Part shown: piece by piece, positions 16,711 to 25,037 of the stretch
Layout of the letters: each line of letters begins with the position of its first letter
How positions within the stretch are numbered: position 1 is the first letter of the stretch
DNA from: Rhodospirillaceae bacterium
GTDB lineage: Bacteria; Pseudomonadota; Alphaproteobacteria; UBA6615
Assembly (NCBI GenBank): GCA_002724635.1
Contig: PBPM01000128.1
Location: 1 to 39,495, forward strand
Length of the DNA stretch: 39,495 nucleotides
Direction of reading: 5' to 3'
Notes under the pieces: model-generated
What the model was told of the DNA's origin: nothing
What the model saw: the letters and a program-made list of their open reading frames with translations, nothing else
The model's database searches: none
Position numbers and translations under genes: made by a program

Positions 16711-17910
16711 CTAGCAGAGGTCCGTCCGCCGGTCACGCACCCGGAGCACCTCGGCGAGGCAAAGGAACAGGTGGTAGAAGCTCGATGCCGGGGCGGTCTC
16801 CGCAAAACCTAGGCCCGCGCGGTTTAGATGGTCCTGCCAGTTGCCGGATCCGACCGCCAGATAGAGACCGAACAGGCGTTCAAGCAGTATTTCGAGCCGC
16901 GCGGCAGCATCCGAGTCCGGGCCGGCCTCAAGCCGCGCGGTGTGAGCCTTGATCGCTTCGGTCTGGACCCACAAGCGCTTGTTGTCGTCGATGGAGGTGC
17001 CGTGACCGAGCCGCGGGTCCGCGCCCGCGCGCAGGACGGAGTCGAAACCTAGACCTCGGGCTGCCCCCGGGTCGTTGTCGATACCATGGGTCACGGCGAA
17101 TTTGTAAAGTGCGTCGGCCTCGGCATCGGTGGGGTCGCCCGTCGCCTCGCTGTAACGTCGCAACAGCCATACCCATTCGAAATGATGGCCCGGTTCCACG
17201 ATCTGGCCGAGCGTTCCGGGGGCGGGCGACCAGTCGCCAGTGAAGAACTCGCGTAAGGTGCCGGTCTCCGGGTCGCGCAGATGCACGCGGAACAGCTCGA
17301 TGATGCGCTTTGCTCGGTCCAGATAGTTTGCATCTGAGGTCGCGGTGTTAAGCGCGAGCAGCGCCTCAAGCAGATGCATGTGCGGGTTCTGACGGCGCGG
17401 AAGGTCACGACCCGGATTCTCAAAATAGCCGCCATGCACCGGATCGGCCAATATCTCGTCCATAAAGCTGAGTACCCGGGCCGCCCAGTCAAGTGCGGCG
17501 GAATCGCCGCTTGCGCGGTGATACCAGGCGAGCGCGAATAGCGCGAAGGCCTGCTCATAGGACTCGATGCGACCGTCGACCGGAGTACCGTCGCGCGCGC
17601 CGGCGTAGATGAACCCGCCGCCGTCCTCGCGCCAGTAATTTCCGGTCAGGAAGTCGAATCCGCCGCGCGCAACCTCGAGCGCCGTAGGGCCGCCATCGGG
17701 TGGGGTCCAGCCGAGCAGATGGGCGTGGCTGTAGACATAGATCTGCCGCGCCTGAACGCGCAGACGCTTGTTGCGGTCGAGCAGTGGCTGGCCATCGAGG
17801 GTGAGGCATTCGACGAAGCCGCCCATATCGGTGTCGTAGCCGGCATGGGACCAGAGCGGCAGCGCATGCCGGGTTAGCCATTCGTGGATATAGTGCGCAT
17901 CGATGCTCAT
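16711..17910 (-). CDS. AGE-family aldose-ketose isomerase / N-acylglucosamine 2-epimerase
   Basis: A 399-residue cytosolic (alpha/alpha)6-barrel protein of the AGE superfamily, whose members include N-acylglucosamine 2-epimerase, mannose isomerase and YihS. Landmarks are YDTDMGGFVE near residue 25, RLRVQARQIYVYSHAHLLG, YEQAFALFALAW, GGYFENPG, NPHMHLLEALLAL, the catalytic-histidine segment IVEPGHHFEWVWLLRRYSE, KRLWVQTEAIKAH and the C-terminal histidine in ASSFYHLFLCL. All key positions are kept. Which sugar it acts on cannot be read from sequence; mannose/fructose interconversion is a reasonable guess. The ATG at 17910 overlaps the stop of a decayed cyclodeaminase gene (ATGA), so it may once have been translated by coupling to that gene. 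Confidence 0.88.
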   Translation of the reverse strand: MSIDAHYIHEWLTRHALPLWSHAGYDTDMGGFVECLTLDGQPLLDRNKRLRVQARQIYVYSHAHLLGWTPPDGGPTALEVARGGFDFLTGNYWREDGGGFIYAGARDGTPVDGRIESYEQAFALFALAWYHRASGDSAALDWAARVLSFMDEILADPVHGGYFENPGRDLPRRQNPHMHLLEALLALNTATSDANYLDRAKRIIELFRVHLRDPETGTLREFFTGDWSPAPGTLGQIVEPGHHFEWVWLLRRYSEATGDPTDAEADALYKFAVTHGIDNDPGAARGLGFDSVLRAGADPRLGHGTSIDDNKRLWVQTEAIKAHTARLEAGPDSDAAARLEILLERLFGLYLAVGSGNWQDHLNRAGLGFAETAPASSFYHLFLCLAEVLRVRDRRTDLC

Positions 17911-18391
17911 GGTTCTAGCCTGTCGATCAGGAGTTCCGCCGCCGCCAGATCCTCGGGCGCCGTCCCGACCGACTTGAACAGCGTGATCTTGTTGTCAGCC
18001 GACCGGCCGACATGCTCGTCGCGGGACAGCTCCGCGAGTTCGGCGGCCGCGACTGCGTCGCGGAGGTCATTGCAGATCGAGGCGTTGATGCCGTCCCGGA
18101 CTGCCCGTCGAGTAGCAGATATTCGCCCTGGACGGATAGCGCCGGGTGGGTCTGGTTAGGATTGTCGGGATGCACAGCGACGTTCTTCAAGCCGATGTAC
18201 CGCGGCGGCACCACACGGCTCCAGGCGGGCATTATCAGCGGCAATGTTGCGTCGTCGCGTAAGCCCATCGGGATCGTGTGATGGCGGCGGGCCGGCGTTT
18301 CGACGCCGCCGCGAAAGGCGCCGTGTAGTGACGCTTCCGAGCTGGGGGCGTCGAGCAGCATGTCTACCGTTGCCGAGCTGATAGTTCGCAA
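17907..18391 (-). pseudogene. Ornithine cyclodeaminase / mu-crystallin family, internally deleted and frameshifted
   Basis: The first ~96 codons from a TTG at 18391 read as the N-terminus of the family: RTISSATVDMLLDAP, GGVETPARRHHTIPM, LPLIMPAWS, RYIGLKNVAVHPDN and LSVQGEYLLLDGQSGT. The sequence then leaves this frame, and the adjacent frame carries the family's C-terminus: LAELSRDEHVGRSADNKI, TLFKSVGTAPEDLAAAELL, ending at TGA 17907-17909. Intact members are about 310-330 residues; here about 160-170 in the middle are gone, including the whole NAD(P)-binding Rossmann fold. Reading straight on in the first frame gives only arginine- and serine-rich noise. This is a broken gene. In related genomes a gene of this type can sit between lapA and pyrF, so the location is ancestral. 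Confidence 0.85.
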
Positions 18392-18398
18392 CGTCGGG

Positions 18399-18722
18399 TC
18401 AGCCTGTCCGTGCCGGGGGCTGCGGCGTGATCGCCCGAGGCGTATCGGTCGGTGTGTCTTGCGCGATGTGCCGCTCGAGTTCGCGGATGCGCGCTGTGCG
18501 CTCGCGGGCTCGCTTGCGTGCGGGCGCGCCCGAAAACCATATTAGCACCGCGCCCAGCGGGAACCCGATGCCTAGGCCGATGAAGATGAACACAAACAGT
18601 GGCCAGGCAATGATGATGTCCAGCGGCCAGAGGTCGACATCGACGTCGCTGCGATTGTTGACCGCAAAGACGACGACGATGACCGCGACCGGGACAGTAA
18701 TCAGCCAGCGCAAGCGGCTCAC
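18399..18722 (-). CDS. lapA: LapA-family membrane protein (DUF1049)
   Basis: A 107-residue inner-membrane protein with two transmembrane helices (residues 7-22 and about 36-63) and a basic then proline-rich cytosolic tail. The family mark is VVFAVNNRSDVDVDLWPL between the helices. In enterobacteria LapA pairs with LapB in control of lipopolysaccharide synthesis; in alphaproteobacteria the gene commonly follows ihfB, as here, and its role is less clear. The start is GTG at 18722, preceded by GGGAAAA. RERTARIRELERH in the tail could form a short coiled coil, as in relatives. It ends eight bases before the cyclodeaminase remnant. Confidence 0.85.
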   Translation of the reverse strand: MSRLRWLITVPVAVIVVVFAVNNRSDVDVDLWPLDIIIAWPLFVFIFIGLGIGFPLGAVLIWFSGAPARKRARERTARIRELERHIAQDTPTDTPRAITPQPPARTG

Positions 18723-18885
18723 GAAATTTTCCCGAATATGTTCATCTGTTTGGACCCGTCAATCCAAGTGCACTCGCTTGGCGGCATGGCGTTTGTCCAC
18801 GCTGGGCGAGCGGGCAGAGTTTAGCCCATCCGTGGTGTGGATGAATGTCGAAGCACGAATTTTCATCCGCGCGGGGGAGTATGGA

Positions 18886-19170
18886 TTAGACGCCGTTGTT
18901 CAGGCGCTCGCGCAGTTCCTTACCGGTCTTGAAGTAGGGAACGACCTTGGCGTCTACGTCGACGGCCTCACCGGTGCGGGGGTTTCGGCCGGTTCGTGCC
19001 GCGCGCCGCTTGATTGAGAAGGCGCCGAAACCGCGTAGTTCGACCCGATCGCCGTGCGCCAGTGCGGCAATGATTTCCTCGAGAATCGTGGCGACGATAC
19101 GCTCGGCGTCACGTTGCAACAGGTGCGGGTTGCGCTCGGCCAGGCGCTGTATCAATTCCGATTTGGTCAT
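18886..19170 (-). CDS. ihfB: Integration host factor subunit beta
   Basis: A 94-residue DNA-bending protein of the HU/IHF family that acts with IhfA in nucleoid structure, recombination and sigma54 promoters. The sequence starts [17 protein letters not shown], has the beta-arm region [20 protein letters not shown] with the intercalating proline context, and ends [16 protein letters not shown], the IHF-beta signature. Two ATG codons are close: 19176 and 19170. The second is chosen because GGGGG lies seven bases before it and only one base before the first, and because the family starts MTKSEL. Confidence 0.96.
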   Translation of the reverse strand: MTKSELIQRLAERNPHLLQRDAERIVATILEEIIAALAHGDRVELRGFGAFSIKRRAARTGRNPRTGEAVDVDAKVVPYFKTGKELRERLNNGV

Positions 19171-19206
19171 TGTCATCCCCCCGAGATTCGCCCGTCTCGA
19201 AAATCT

Positions 19207-19222
19207 GCCTTCCCCCGAAGGC
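19207..19222 (-). terminator. Short hairpin between sppA and ihfB
   Basis: GCCTTC and GAAGGC form a perfect six-pair stem with a four-base loop, 21 bases after the sppA stop in the direction of transcription. It is followed on the minus strand by AGATTTTC, an imperfect T-rich tail. It may be a weak terminator or a processing site between sppA and ihfB; the short stem and broken T-run keep confidence low. Confidence 0.3.
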
Positions 19223-19243
19223 TTAGCCGCAGCTCAAATCCTG

Positions 19244-20155
19244 TTAGCGCGGCGAAGGTTGCCAAAGAGAAACAAGACCGTCAAGTGTTAATGCATTGGA
19301 AAACAACGATTTTCCTGCAAGTCCGATGAGCTGCTCGAGAAGTCCCTCTTTGTCGGTCGACGTACGCACGGTTTTGACCGAAAGCTCGGCGGGCAGATTG
19401 CGCGCAAGCACCATCCAGTCGATCGCGGTGGCCTCGTCACCGATGGCATCGATGAGCCTGTTTTCAACGCCCTGCCTGCCCGAAAACACTCGCCCGTCGG
19501 CGAGGGCTCGCAAGTCTGCGCCCTCTATTGGACGGCGTTCGATCACTAGGTCGACGAAGAAATCATAGAGGTTGAGGACTACCGCCTCGGTCGCCGCGCG
19601 GCCGACGGGCGTCAGCGGTTCGACCGGCGAGGGGATTCCCTTGAGTTCAGACGACTTGATTGTCACCGGTTCGACGCCGACCTTCCCGAGGAGTTCCAAG
19701 ACATTGGCCGACTGCAGGATGATGCCGATCGATCCGGTAATAGAGCCCTCGCGGGCGAATATCCGGTCCGCGGCGAGCGCGGCCATATAGGCCTCCGACG
19801 TTGCCACGGTGCCCATGACCGCGACGACGGGCTTGGCCTCGGAGATGGATCGCAGGCCGCGGTAGAGGTCTTCGCCGCCTACGACGCTGCCGCCGGGGCT
19901 GTCGATATGGACGATTACGGCACGGACGTCCGCGTCCTCGGCCAAGCGCGCCAGTGTGCGGTTTCTGGCGTCGTCGCGGACGATGAGGCCCTCGATCTGA
20001 ACGCGGGCAATATACTCGCCGTGGAGCAGCGCGTTGCGGCCCTGCAACAGAACGAGTACGGCGCCGACGACCACCAAGAGGGTGATCGCCTGCCAGACAT
20101 GCAGCCGGCGTTTCAGCCGGCGGCGGTCTAATAGAGCATCCGGGTCATAGGACAT
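19244..20155 (-). CDS. sppA: Signal peptide peptidase SppA (36K type)
   Basis: A 303-residue membrane-anchored S49 serine protease that degrades leftover signal peptides. One transmembrane helix (residues about 22-40) follows a basic N-terminus, so the catalytic domain is periplasmic. VIVHIDSPGGSVVGGEDLY is the family motif. The nucleophile serine is in VATSEAYMAALAAD, where most relatives read SGGYY or SAAYW, so the residues after the serine differ from the common form. GSITGSIGI follows, and the catalytic lysine is in SSELKGIPSP. Length fits the short SppA form. It lies 24 bases after rpsA and before ihfB, the usual alphaproteobacterial order. Confidence 0.92.
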   Translation of the reverse strand: MSYDPDALLDRRRLKRRLHVWQAITLLVVVGAVLVLLQGRNALLHGEYIARVQIEGLIVRDDARNRTLARLAEDADVRAVIVHIDSPGGSVVGGEDLYRGLRSISEAKPVVAVMGTVATSEAYMAALAADRIFAREGSITGSIGIILQSANVLELLGKVGVEPVTIKSSELKGIPSPVEPLTPVGRAATEAVVLNLYDFFVDLVIERRPIEGADLRALADGRVFSGRQGVENRLIDAIGDEATAIDWMVLARNLPAELSVKTVRTSTDKEGLLEQLIGLAGKSLFSNALTLDGLVSLWQPSPR

Positions 20156-20179
20156 GCGGGCCGGTTAGGCGTGGAAGCC

Positions 20180-22003
20180 TCAGGACTTCTCCGCGCCCTC
20201 CTCGTCTTCCGCGTTGTCCGAAGGTGTCTCTTCGGCGGAAGCTTCTTCTTCCGCGGCCGCCTCGGGTGCCGGCGTCTCGCCGATCATCTCCTGAGTCTCG
20301 GCCTGCTTCTCGCGGATTGCGGCCCCGAGGATGTCACCCAGCGAGGCCCCGCTGTCGGACGAGCCGAACTGCGCCATCGCGGACTTCTCCTCGGCAATCT
20401 CGTTGGCCTTGATCGACAGCGATATGCGCCGGTTCGCCGAGTCGATATTTGTCACCTTGGCATCGACCTTTTCCCCCACCGCGAAGCGGTCCGGGCGTTG
20501 CTCAGAGCGATCGCGCGACAGGTCCGAGCGGCGGATGAAGGCTATCAGGCCACCCGACGTGGTGACTTCGATGCCGCCGTCATTCACTTCCGAGACGGTG
20601 GCCGTTACGACCTCGCCCTTGTGGATGTTGCCCAGTGATTCGGCGAACGGATCGCTCGACAACTGCTTGATGCCCAGCGAGATGCGTTCCTTCTCGGTGT
20701 CGACCTCGAGGATCTTCACCTTAACTATGTCGCCCTTGTTGAATCCCTCGAGCGCTTCCTCGCCGGTCTTGTCCCACGAGACGTCCGAAAGATGGACCAT
20801 ACCGTCGATGTCGCCCGGCAGGCCGACAAAGAGGCCGAACTCGGTGATGTTGCGTATCTCACCCTCGATCTCAGTGCCACCCGGGAACTTGACTGCGAAC
20901 TCGTCCCAAGGATTTTCCTGAGTTTGTTTAAGGCCGAGCGAGATGCGGCGCTTCTGCGGGTCCACGTCAAGGACCATCACGTCGACTTCCTGGCTGGTCG
21001 AGACGATCTTGCCCGGATGCACGTTCTTCTTGGTCCAGCTCATCTCCGAGACATGGACCAGGCCTTCGATGCCCGGTTCCAGCTCGACGAAGGCGCCATA
21101 GTCAGTGATGTTTGTCACGCGGCCCGTGAAGCGGGCACTGACAGGATATTTGAGTTCCACATCGTCCCATGGGTCGGCCTCGAGTTGCTTCATGCCGAGG
21201 GAGATACGCTGGGTCTCCGAGTTGAAGCGCACGACCTGAACCTGAACGGTCTGGCCAACCTGTAGTGCCTCGGAGGGGTGGTTGATGCGGCGCCAGGAGA
21301 TGTCAGTGACGTGCAGCAGACCATCGACACCGCCGAGATCGACGAAGGCGCCATAGTCGGTAATGTTCTTGACTACGCCCTGAAGAATTTGGCCCTCCTT
21401 GAGATTTGCGACCAGCTCGGTGCGTTCGGCTGCCCGGGTCTCCTCGAGGACGGCGCGGCGAGAGACGACGATGTTGCCCCGCGCGCGATCCATCTTGAGG
21501 ATCATAAAGGGTTGCGGGGTGCCCATGAGCGGCGAGACGTCGCGCACGGGGCGGATGTCCACCTGGCTGCCAGGCAGGAAGGCGACGGCGCCCGACAGGT
21601 CGACCGTGAAGCCACCCTTAACGCGGCTGAAAATCGTGCCCGTGACCCGCTCGGTCTGCTCGAAGGCCTCCTCGAGCTTCTCCCAAGCCTCTTCCCGGCG
21701 CGCCTTCTCGCGCGACAGGACGACCTCACCGTTGATGTCCTCGTAGCGCTCGACGAAGACCTCGACCTTGTCGCCGACGGCGAGTTCCGCGGGCTGTCCC
21801 GGCGGGGCGAATTCCTTAAGCGGAACTCGGCCTTCGGACTTGAGACCCACATCGATCAGCGCGAAGTCGCCCTCGACCGAAACGACGGTGCCTTTGACGA
21901 CCCTGCGTTCAAGAGATGAATTGTTTCCCAGGCTTTCTTCGAGGAGCGCGGCGAAATTTTCGCCTATTCCGGCGCTCTCGGGCGCCGCGGTGGTATCGGT
22001 CAT
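20180..22003 (-). CDS. rpsA: 30S ribosomal protein S1
   Basis: A 607-residue RNA-binding protein that brings mRNAs to the 30S subunit. Six S1 repeats can be followed from GTVVSVEGDFALIDVGLKSEG through GVVKNITDYGAFVDLGG, GRVTNITDYGAFVELEPG, GEIRNITEFGLFVGLPG to the last, less typical, repeat (ATVSEVNDGGIEVTTSGG). Characteristic links such as DPWDDVELKYP, NPWDEFAVKFP and RISLGLKQTQENP are present. The C-terminal 50 residues are very acidic and alanine-rich, a common feature in this class. The ATG at 22003 has AAAGGA about 11 bases upstream. The leader between cmk and rpsA carries hairpins that could serve in control. Confidence 0.97.
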   Translation of the reverse strand: MTDTTAAPESAGIGENFAALLEESLGNNSSLERRVVKGTVVSVEGDFALIDVGLKSEGRVPLKEFAPPGQPAELAVGDKVEVFVERYEDINGEVVLSREKARREEAWEKLEEAFEQTERVTGTIFSRVKGGFTVDLSGAVAFLPGSQVDIRPVRDVSPLMGTPQPFMILKMDRARGNIVVSRRAVLEETRAAERTELVANLKEGQILQGVVKNITDYGAFVDLGGVDGLLHVTDISWRRINHPSEALQVGQTVQVQVVRFNSETQRISLGMKQLEADPWDDVELKYPVSARFTGRVTNITDYGAFVELEPGIEGLVHVSEMSWTKKNVHPGKIVSTSQEVDVMVLDVDPQKRRISLGLKQTQENPWDEFAVKFPGGTEIEGEIRNITEFGLFVGLPGDIDGMVHLSDVSWDKTGEEALEGFNKGDIVKVKILEVDTEKERISLGIKQLSSDPFAESLGNIHKGEVVTATVSEVNDGGIEVTTSGGLIAFIRRSDLSRDRSEQRPDRFAVGEKVDAKVTNIDSANRRISLSIKANEIAEEKSAMAQFGSSDSGASLGDILGAAIREKQAETQEMIGETPAPEAAAEEEASAEETPSDNAEDEEGAEKS

Positions 22004-22014
22004 GGGACAATATG

Positions 22015-22095
22015 TCCTTTCACATCATGGTTTTCATGCCAACCGGTTGGATCCGGTGGTCTTGTGCATCCCCCGTCTGTCCGGCCCATCCGGAC
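22015..22095 (-). promoter_or_regulatory. Structured leader of rpsA
   Basis: Two elements precede the ribosome site (AAAGGA, 22015-22020). GTCCGG/CCGGAC with a five-base loop lies at 22079-22095. CCAACCGGTTGG, a perfect 12-base palindrome, lies at 22039-22050 and can alternatively pair as ACCGG/CCGGT across 22042-22057. The two overlapping pairings of the second element could form a switch. S1 represses its own translation in Escherichia coli; a similar role here is inferred. Neither hairpin has a T-run, so read-through from cmk is possible. Confidence 0.35.
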
Positions 22096-22134
22096 ATGGA
22101 AACGGTGTTACATACACGAACTGTTTGGCCGGGC

Positions 22135-22767
22135 TCACCAATTCAGACACTCGATATGCGCCCGCGCCGCGTCGAAGACGGCGTCCGGCGTTTCGTCCGA
22201 GGTGTCTAACGTATGCGCATCTCCCGGGATCAGCGGGGAGACTTTTCGCGTGCTGTCACGCACGTCGCGCGCTTCAATCTCGGCCAGAACGGCGGCATAT
22301 GTACTCTCCAAACCCTTCTCCCGCAACTCTTTATGGCGCCGTGCCGCCCGAATTTCGGGGCGGGCCGTGACGAAAAGTTTCACTTCTGCGTCGGGGCAGA
22401 CTACCGATCCAATGTCGCGGCCGTCGAGCACGGCCCCCGCCTTGCCGCTGGGCGGGGTGCGGGCGAAGTTGCGCTGGAAATTGAGCAGCACCTGGCGGAC
22501 GGCCGGGATCGCCGCCACCTGCGAAGCCGCATCGGCAATGGTTTCGGTGTGCAGGTCTACGGATTCCAGCGAGCCGGGGTCGAGGGCCTTGGCAGCACGC
22601 AGGGCGTCGGTTTCGTTCGCCGGGTCGCCGCCCGCCTTCAGGACGAGGTATCCGACCGCGCGATACAGCCGGCCGGTATCCAAGAAGGCGAAGTCGAAAT
22701 GTTCAGCGAGGCGTCGAGCCAGCGTACCCTTGCCCGCCGCGGCGGGGCCGTCAATGGCGATGATCAT
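22135..22767 (-). CDS. cmk: Cytidylate kinase
   Basis: A 210-residue kinase that phosphorylates CMP and dCMP. The P-loop is IAIDGPAAAGKGTLARRLA at the N-terminus, followed by FLDTGRLYRAVGYL, LDGRDIGSVVCPDAEVKLFV and RDVRDSTRKVSPL, all typical. The LID region lies around residues 145-160. The ATG at 22767 overlaps the aroA stop as ATGA, so the shikimate enzyme and CMP kinase are cotranslated. The order aroA-cmk-rpsA is widely conserved in proteobacteria. Confidence 0.96.
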   Translation of the reverse strand: MIIAIDGPAAAGKGTLARRLAEHFDFAFLDTGRLYRAVGYLVLKAGGDPANETDALRAAKALDPGSLESVDLHTETIADAASQVAAIPAVRQVLLNFQRNFARTPPSGKAGAVLDGRDIGSVVCPDAEVKLFVTARPEIRAARRHKELREKGLESTYAAVLAEIEARDVRDSTRKVSPLIPGDAHTLDTSDETPDAVFDAARAHIECLNW

Positions 22768-24146
22768 GATGTCGGGTTCGTTTCGGCCGCGGCGATATCG
22801 GCGCCCAGCCCGGCCATGGTTTCGATGAAGCGGGGGAAACTGGTCTCGACCGTGCGGATGTTATCGACCGTGACCGGGTCTTGCGTCGCGAGGCCGAGGA
22901 CGAGAAAACTCATGGCGATGCGATGGTCTAGGTTCGCCGCGATCTGAGCCCCGCCCCGGGGCGGTCCGGCGCACCCTTGGATTACCATCCGATCCTCTTC
23001 GGTCCACACCGCCACGCCGCAGTCGACGAGTCCGGCCTCGACGGCGGCAAGCCGATCGCTTTCCTTGACCCGCAACTCGCTTACGCCCTCGAAGACGGTG
23101 GTGCCGTCGGCGCAAGCGGCGGCGGCCGCCAGCACGGGGTATTCGTCGATCATCGACGGCGCGCGCTCCGGGGGCACGACCACCCCCTTGAGGACGCCCG
23201 CCCGCACACGGAGGTCTGCGACAGGTTCGCCGACGACGTCGGGCCGATTATAGCGGGTGATGTGTGCGCCCATCTCGGCGAGCGTGTCGAACAGGCCGAT
23301 GCGAGCCTGGTTCATTCCGACAGACGGCAGCGTGACGTCGGACCCTGCCACGATCGCCGCGGCGACGACTGGGAAGGCGGCGGAGCTCGGGTCGGCGGGT
23401 ATCTCAATATCCGTTGGGTGCAGCTCAGGCTGGCCGGTGACGGTGACCCGCCGGCCCTCGGGTGTGTCGGCGATCTCGAGCTTGGCGCCCATATGGGCAA
23501 GCATGCGTTCGGTATGATCGCGGGTCGCGGCCGGTTCCACCACGCTGGTGCGTCCGGGCGCGTGCAGGCCAGCCAGCAGGATCGCCGACTTCACCTGAGC
23601 CGAGGCGATGGGCAGGACATACTCGATCGGCAACAGGTCGGCGGTGCCGGTTAAGGATAGCGGCATCCGGTCACCGTCGCGCGCGGTCGTTTGCACGCCC
23701 ATTTCGGCAAGCGGCGCGATGACGCGGCCCATGGGGCGGGCGCGCAAGGAGTCGTCTCCGGTCAGGATGGCGGTGAAGTCGTGGCCGGCAAGCAGCCCAC
23801 ACAGCAGGCGCGCGGCGGTGCCGGAATTACCTAGGTCGAGCACATCGTCGGGTGCGTGCAGGCCGCCCACGCCCACCCCGTCGATCCGCCAGGCGCCATC
23901 GTCGTCACGCGCGATGCCGACTCCCATCCGGCGCAGTGCCGCCGCCGTCGCGAGCACGTCCTCGCCCTCGAGTAGGCCCCGGGCGCGGGTCGTGCCCACT
24001 GCCATCGCGCCGAGCATCAGCGCGCGATGCGAGATCGACTTATCGCCCGGCACGCGGACGCAGCCTGAAAGCGCGCGGCTAGCGCGTGCAATGGCGGTGT
24101 GGGGAGAATCTTCGGGCATCGAGTCGAGGTCGTTCGTTCGCGTCAT
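22764..24146 (-). CDS. aroA: 3-phosphoshikimate 1-carboxyvinyltransferase (EPSP synthase)
   Basis: A 460-residue enzyme joining PEP to shikimate 3-phosphate, the sixth step toward chorismate. Signatures are VRVPGDKSISHRALMLGA near the N-terminus, DLGNSGTAARLLCGLL, SAQVKSAILLAGL, ATRDHTERMLAHMG, DPSSAAFPVVAAAI, RVKESDRLAAVEAGL and DHRIAMSFLVLGL. The SAQ-x-K and RDHTE motifs place it with class II enzymes, which are frequent in alphaproteobacteria; the class is an inference from motifs only. ATG at 24146 and at 24119 are both possible, neither with a strong ribosome site; the frame is open much further upstream without family sequence. It heads the minus-strand run aroA-cmk-rpsA-sppA-ihfB-lapA. 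Confidence 0.95.
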   Translation of the reverse strand: MTRTNDLDSMPEDSPHTAIARASRALSGCVRVPGDKSISHRALMLGAMAVGTTRARGLLEGEDVLATAAALRRMGVGIARDDDGAWRIDGVGVGGLHAPDDVLDLGNSGTAARLLCGLLAGHDFTAILTGDDSLRARPMGRVIAPLAEMGVQTTARDGDRMPLSLTGTADLLPIEYVLPIASAQVKSAILLAGLHAPGRTSVVEPAATRDHTERMLAHMGAKLEIADTPEGRRVTVTGQPELHPTDIEIPADPSSAAFPVVAAAIVAGSDVTLPSVGMNQARIGLFDTLAEMGAHITRYNRPDVVGEPVADLRVRAGVLKGVVVPPERAPSMIDEYPVLAAAAACADGTTVFEGVSELRVKESDRLAAVEAGLVDCGVAVWTEEDRMVIQGCAGPPRGGAQIAANLDHRIAMSFLVLGLATQDPVTVDNIRTVETSFPRFIETMAGLGADIAAAETNPTS

Positions 24147-24279
24147 AGGTCCGGGCGGCGTCCGATTAGCACAAGTTTCTCTGCCGGACCATGAAGCAAG
24201 GGCGAGGGGATTCTTCGGCTGGGGTCGCGCCGGCTCGGTAAACGATGCGACAAAGAGACGATTGGGCGCGCATTTACTT

Positions 24280-24308
24280 TTGACAGTTAGGGTTGTTCGT
24301 GGCAAACG
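24280..24308 (+). promoter_or_regulatory. Candidate promoter of the FYDLN-acid protein gene
   Basis: A perfect TTGACA -35 (24280-24285) lies in the divergent gap between aroA and the next plus-strand gene. At the right distance (about 17 bases) there is only CAAACG, a poor -10. The start codon is 55 bases from the -35. Support is the -35 and the position alone. Confidence 0.3.
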
Positions 24309-24339
24309 GCGCGTCCGAAACAAACCGGAGGTACCACCA

Positions 24340-24693
24340 GTGGCAAAACCGGAATGGGGCGTGAAGCGGACCTGCCTGTCCTGCGGCACAAACTTCTATG
24401 ACATGCAGAAATCGCCGATCGTCTGCCCTAGCTGCGACACGGTCTTCGATCCCGAGGCCATCTTCCGCCCGCGTCGCAATCGCCCGGCCGAGCCGGACGC
24501 CCGCCCGCCTGCCAACGACGATGCTGCGAAGCCGGAGACGGGTGACGAGGATGCTGACGAGGTAGCGGCGCTGGTCAGCGATGTCGAGGTCGAAGGCGAC
24601 GACGACGACGACGCGATCGGTGTCGATCTCGACGATGACGACGATGACGACGAGCCGGTCGTGGTGATCAAGAAGGACGATGACGACGACTAG
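24340..24693 (+). CDS. FYDLN-acid domain protein (TIGR02300 family)
   Basis: A 117-residue protein of unknown function. The N-terminal 45 residues form a zinc-ribbon-like unit: CLSCGTNFYDMQKSPIVCPS gives two CxxC pairs, with FYDMQ in place of the family's usual FYDLN. The rest is low-complexity and strongly acidic, with runs of aspartate near residues 86-92 and 97-104 and a terminal DDDDD, separated by VVVIKK. The start is GTG at 24340, supported by GGAGG at 24327-24331, eight bases upstream; an earlier ATG would add unsupported residues. The gene is commonly found between aroA and tRNA-Ala in alphaproteobacteria, as here. The acidic tail could bind basic proteins or metal; this is speculation. 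Confidence 0.9.
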   Translation: MAKPEWGVKRTCLSCGTNFYDMQKSPIVCPSCDTVFDPEAIFRPRRNRPAEPDARPPANDDAAKPETGDEDADEVAALVSDVEVEGDDDDDAIGVDLDDDDDDDEPVVVIKKDDDDD

Positions 24694-24716
24694 GTGGACG
24701 CGACCGGAGAAAGCAC

Positions 24717-24744
24717 TTGCGTTGCGCGGCGGGTTGCGTATCTT
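24717..24744 (+). promoter_or_regulatory. Candidate tRNA-Ala promoter
   Basis: TTGCGT (24717-24722) and TATCTT (24739-24744) are 16 bases apart. The start of transcription would lie in the GC-rich stretch CCCGCCGCCCGG, a discriminator type typical of stringently controlled stable RNA genes. This puts about 45 bases before the mature tRNA. Confidence 0.42.
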
Positions 24745-24796
24745 CCCGCCGCCCGGTTGGAAGGCCGCGCGCCACAGAATTTTAAATTGCGAGATT

Positions 24797-24872
<76 letters not shown>

Positions 24873-24883
24873 GTTTCCAGAAA

Positions 24884-24917
24884 AGCCCGGTCCAGATCCT
24901 TGGGGCCGGGCCTTTTT
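24884..24917 (+). terminator. Rho-independent terminator after tRNA-Ala
   Basis: GCCCGG (24885-24890) pairs with CCGGGC (24906-24911), with flanking A/T residues adding to the stem, and a TTTTT run lies at 24913-24917. It ends the tRNA transcript. Confidence 0.85.
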
Positions 24918-25037
24918 GTGCCTACCTCCGCAAGCCTCTCGGCTACCCGCAGCGACATCAGCGGCCGCATTCGCTACCCTGACCGCGCTAGGCGACCTGC
25001 AGGCGGTGAGGCGTTAGGCACTTAATCCACGCCCATG

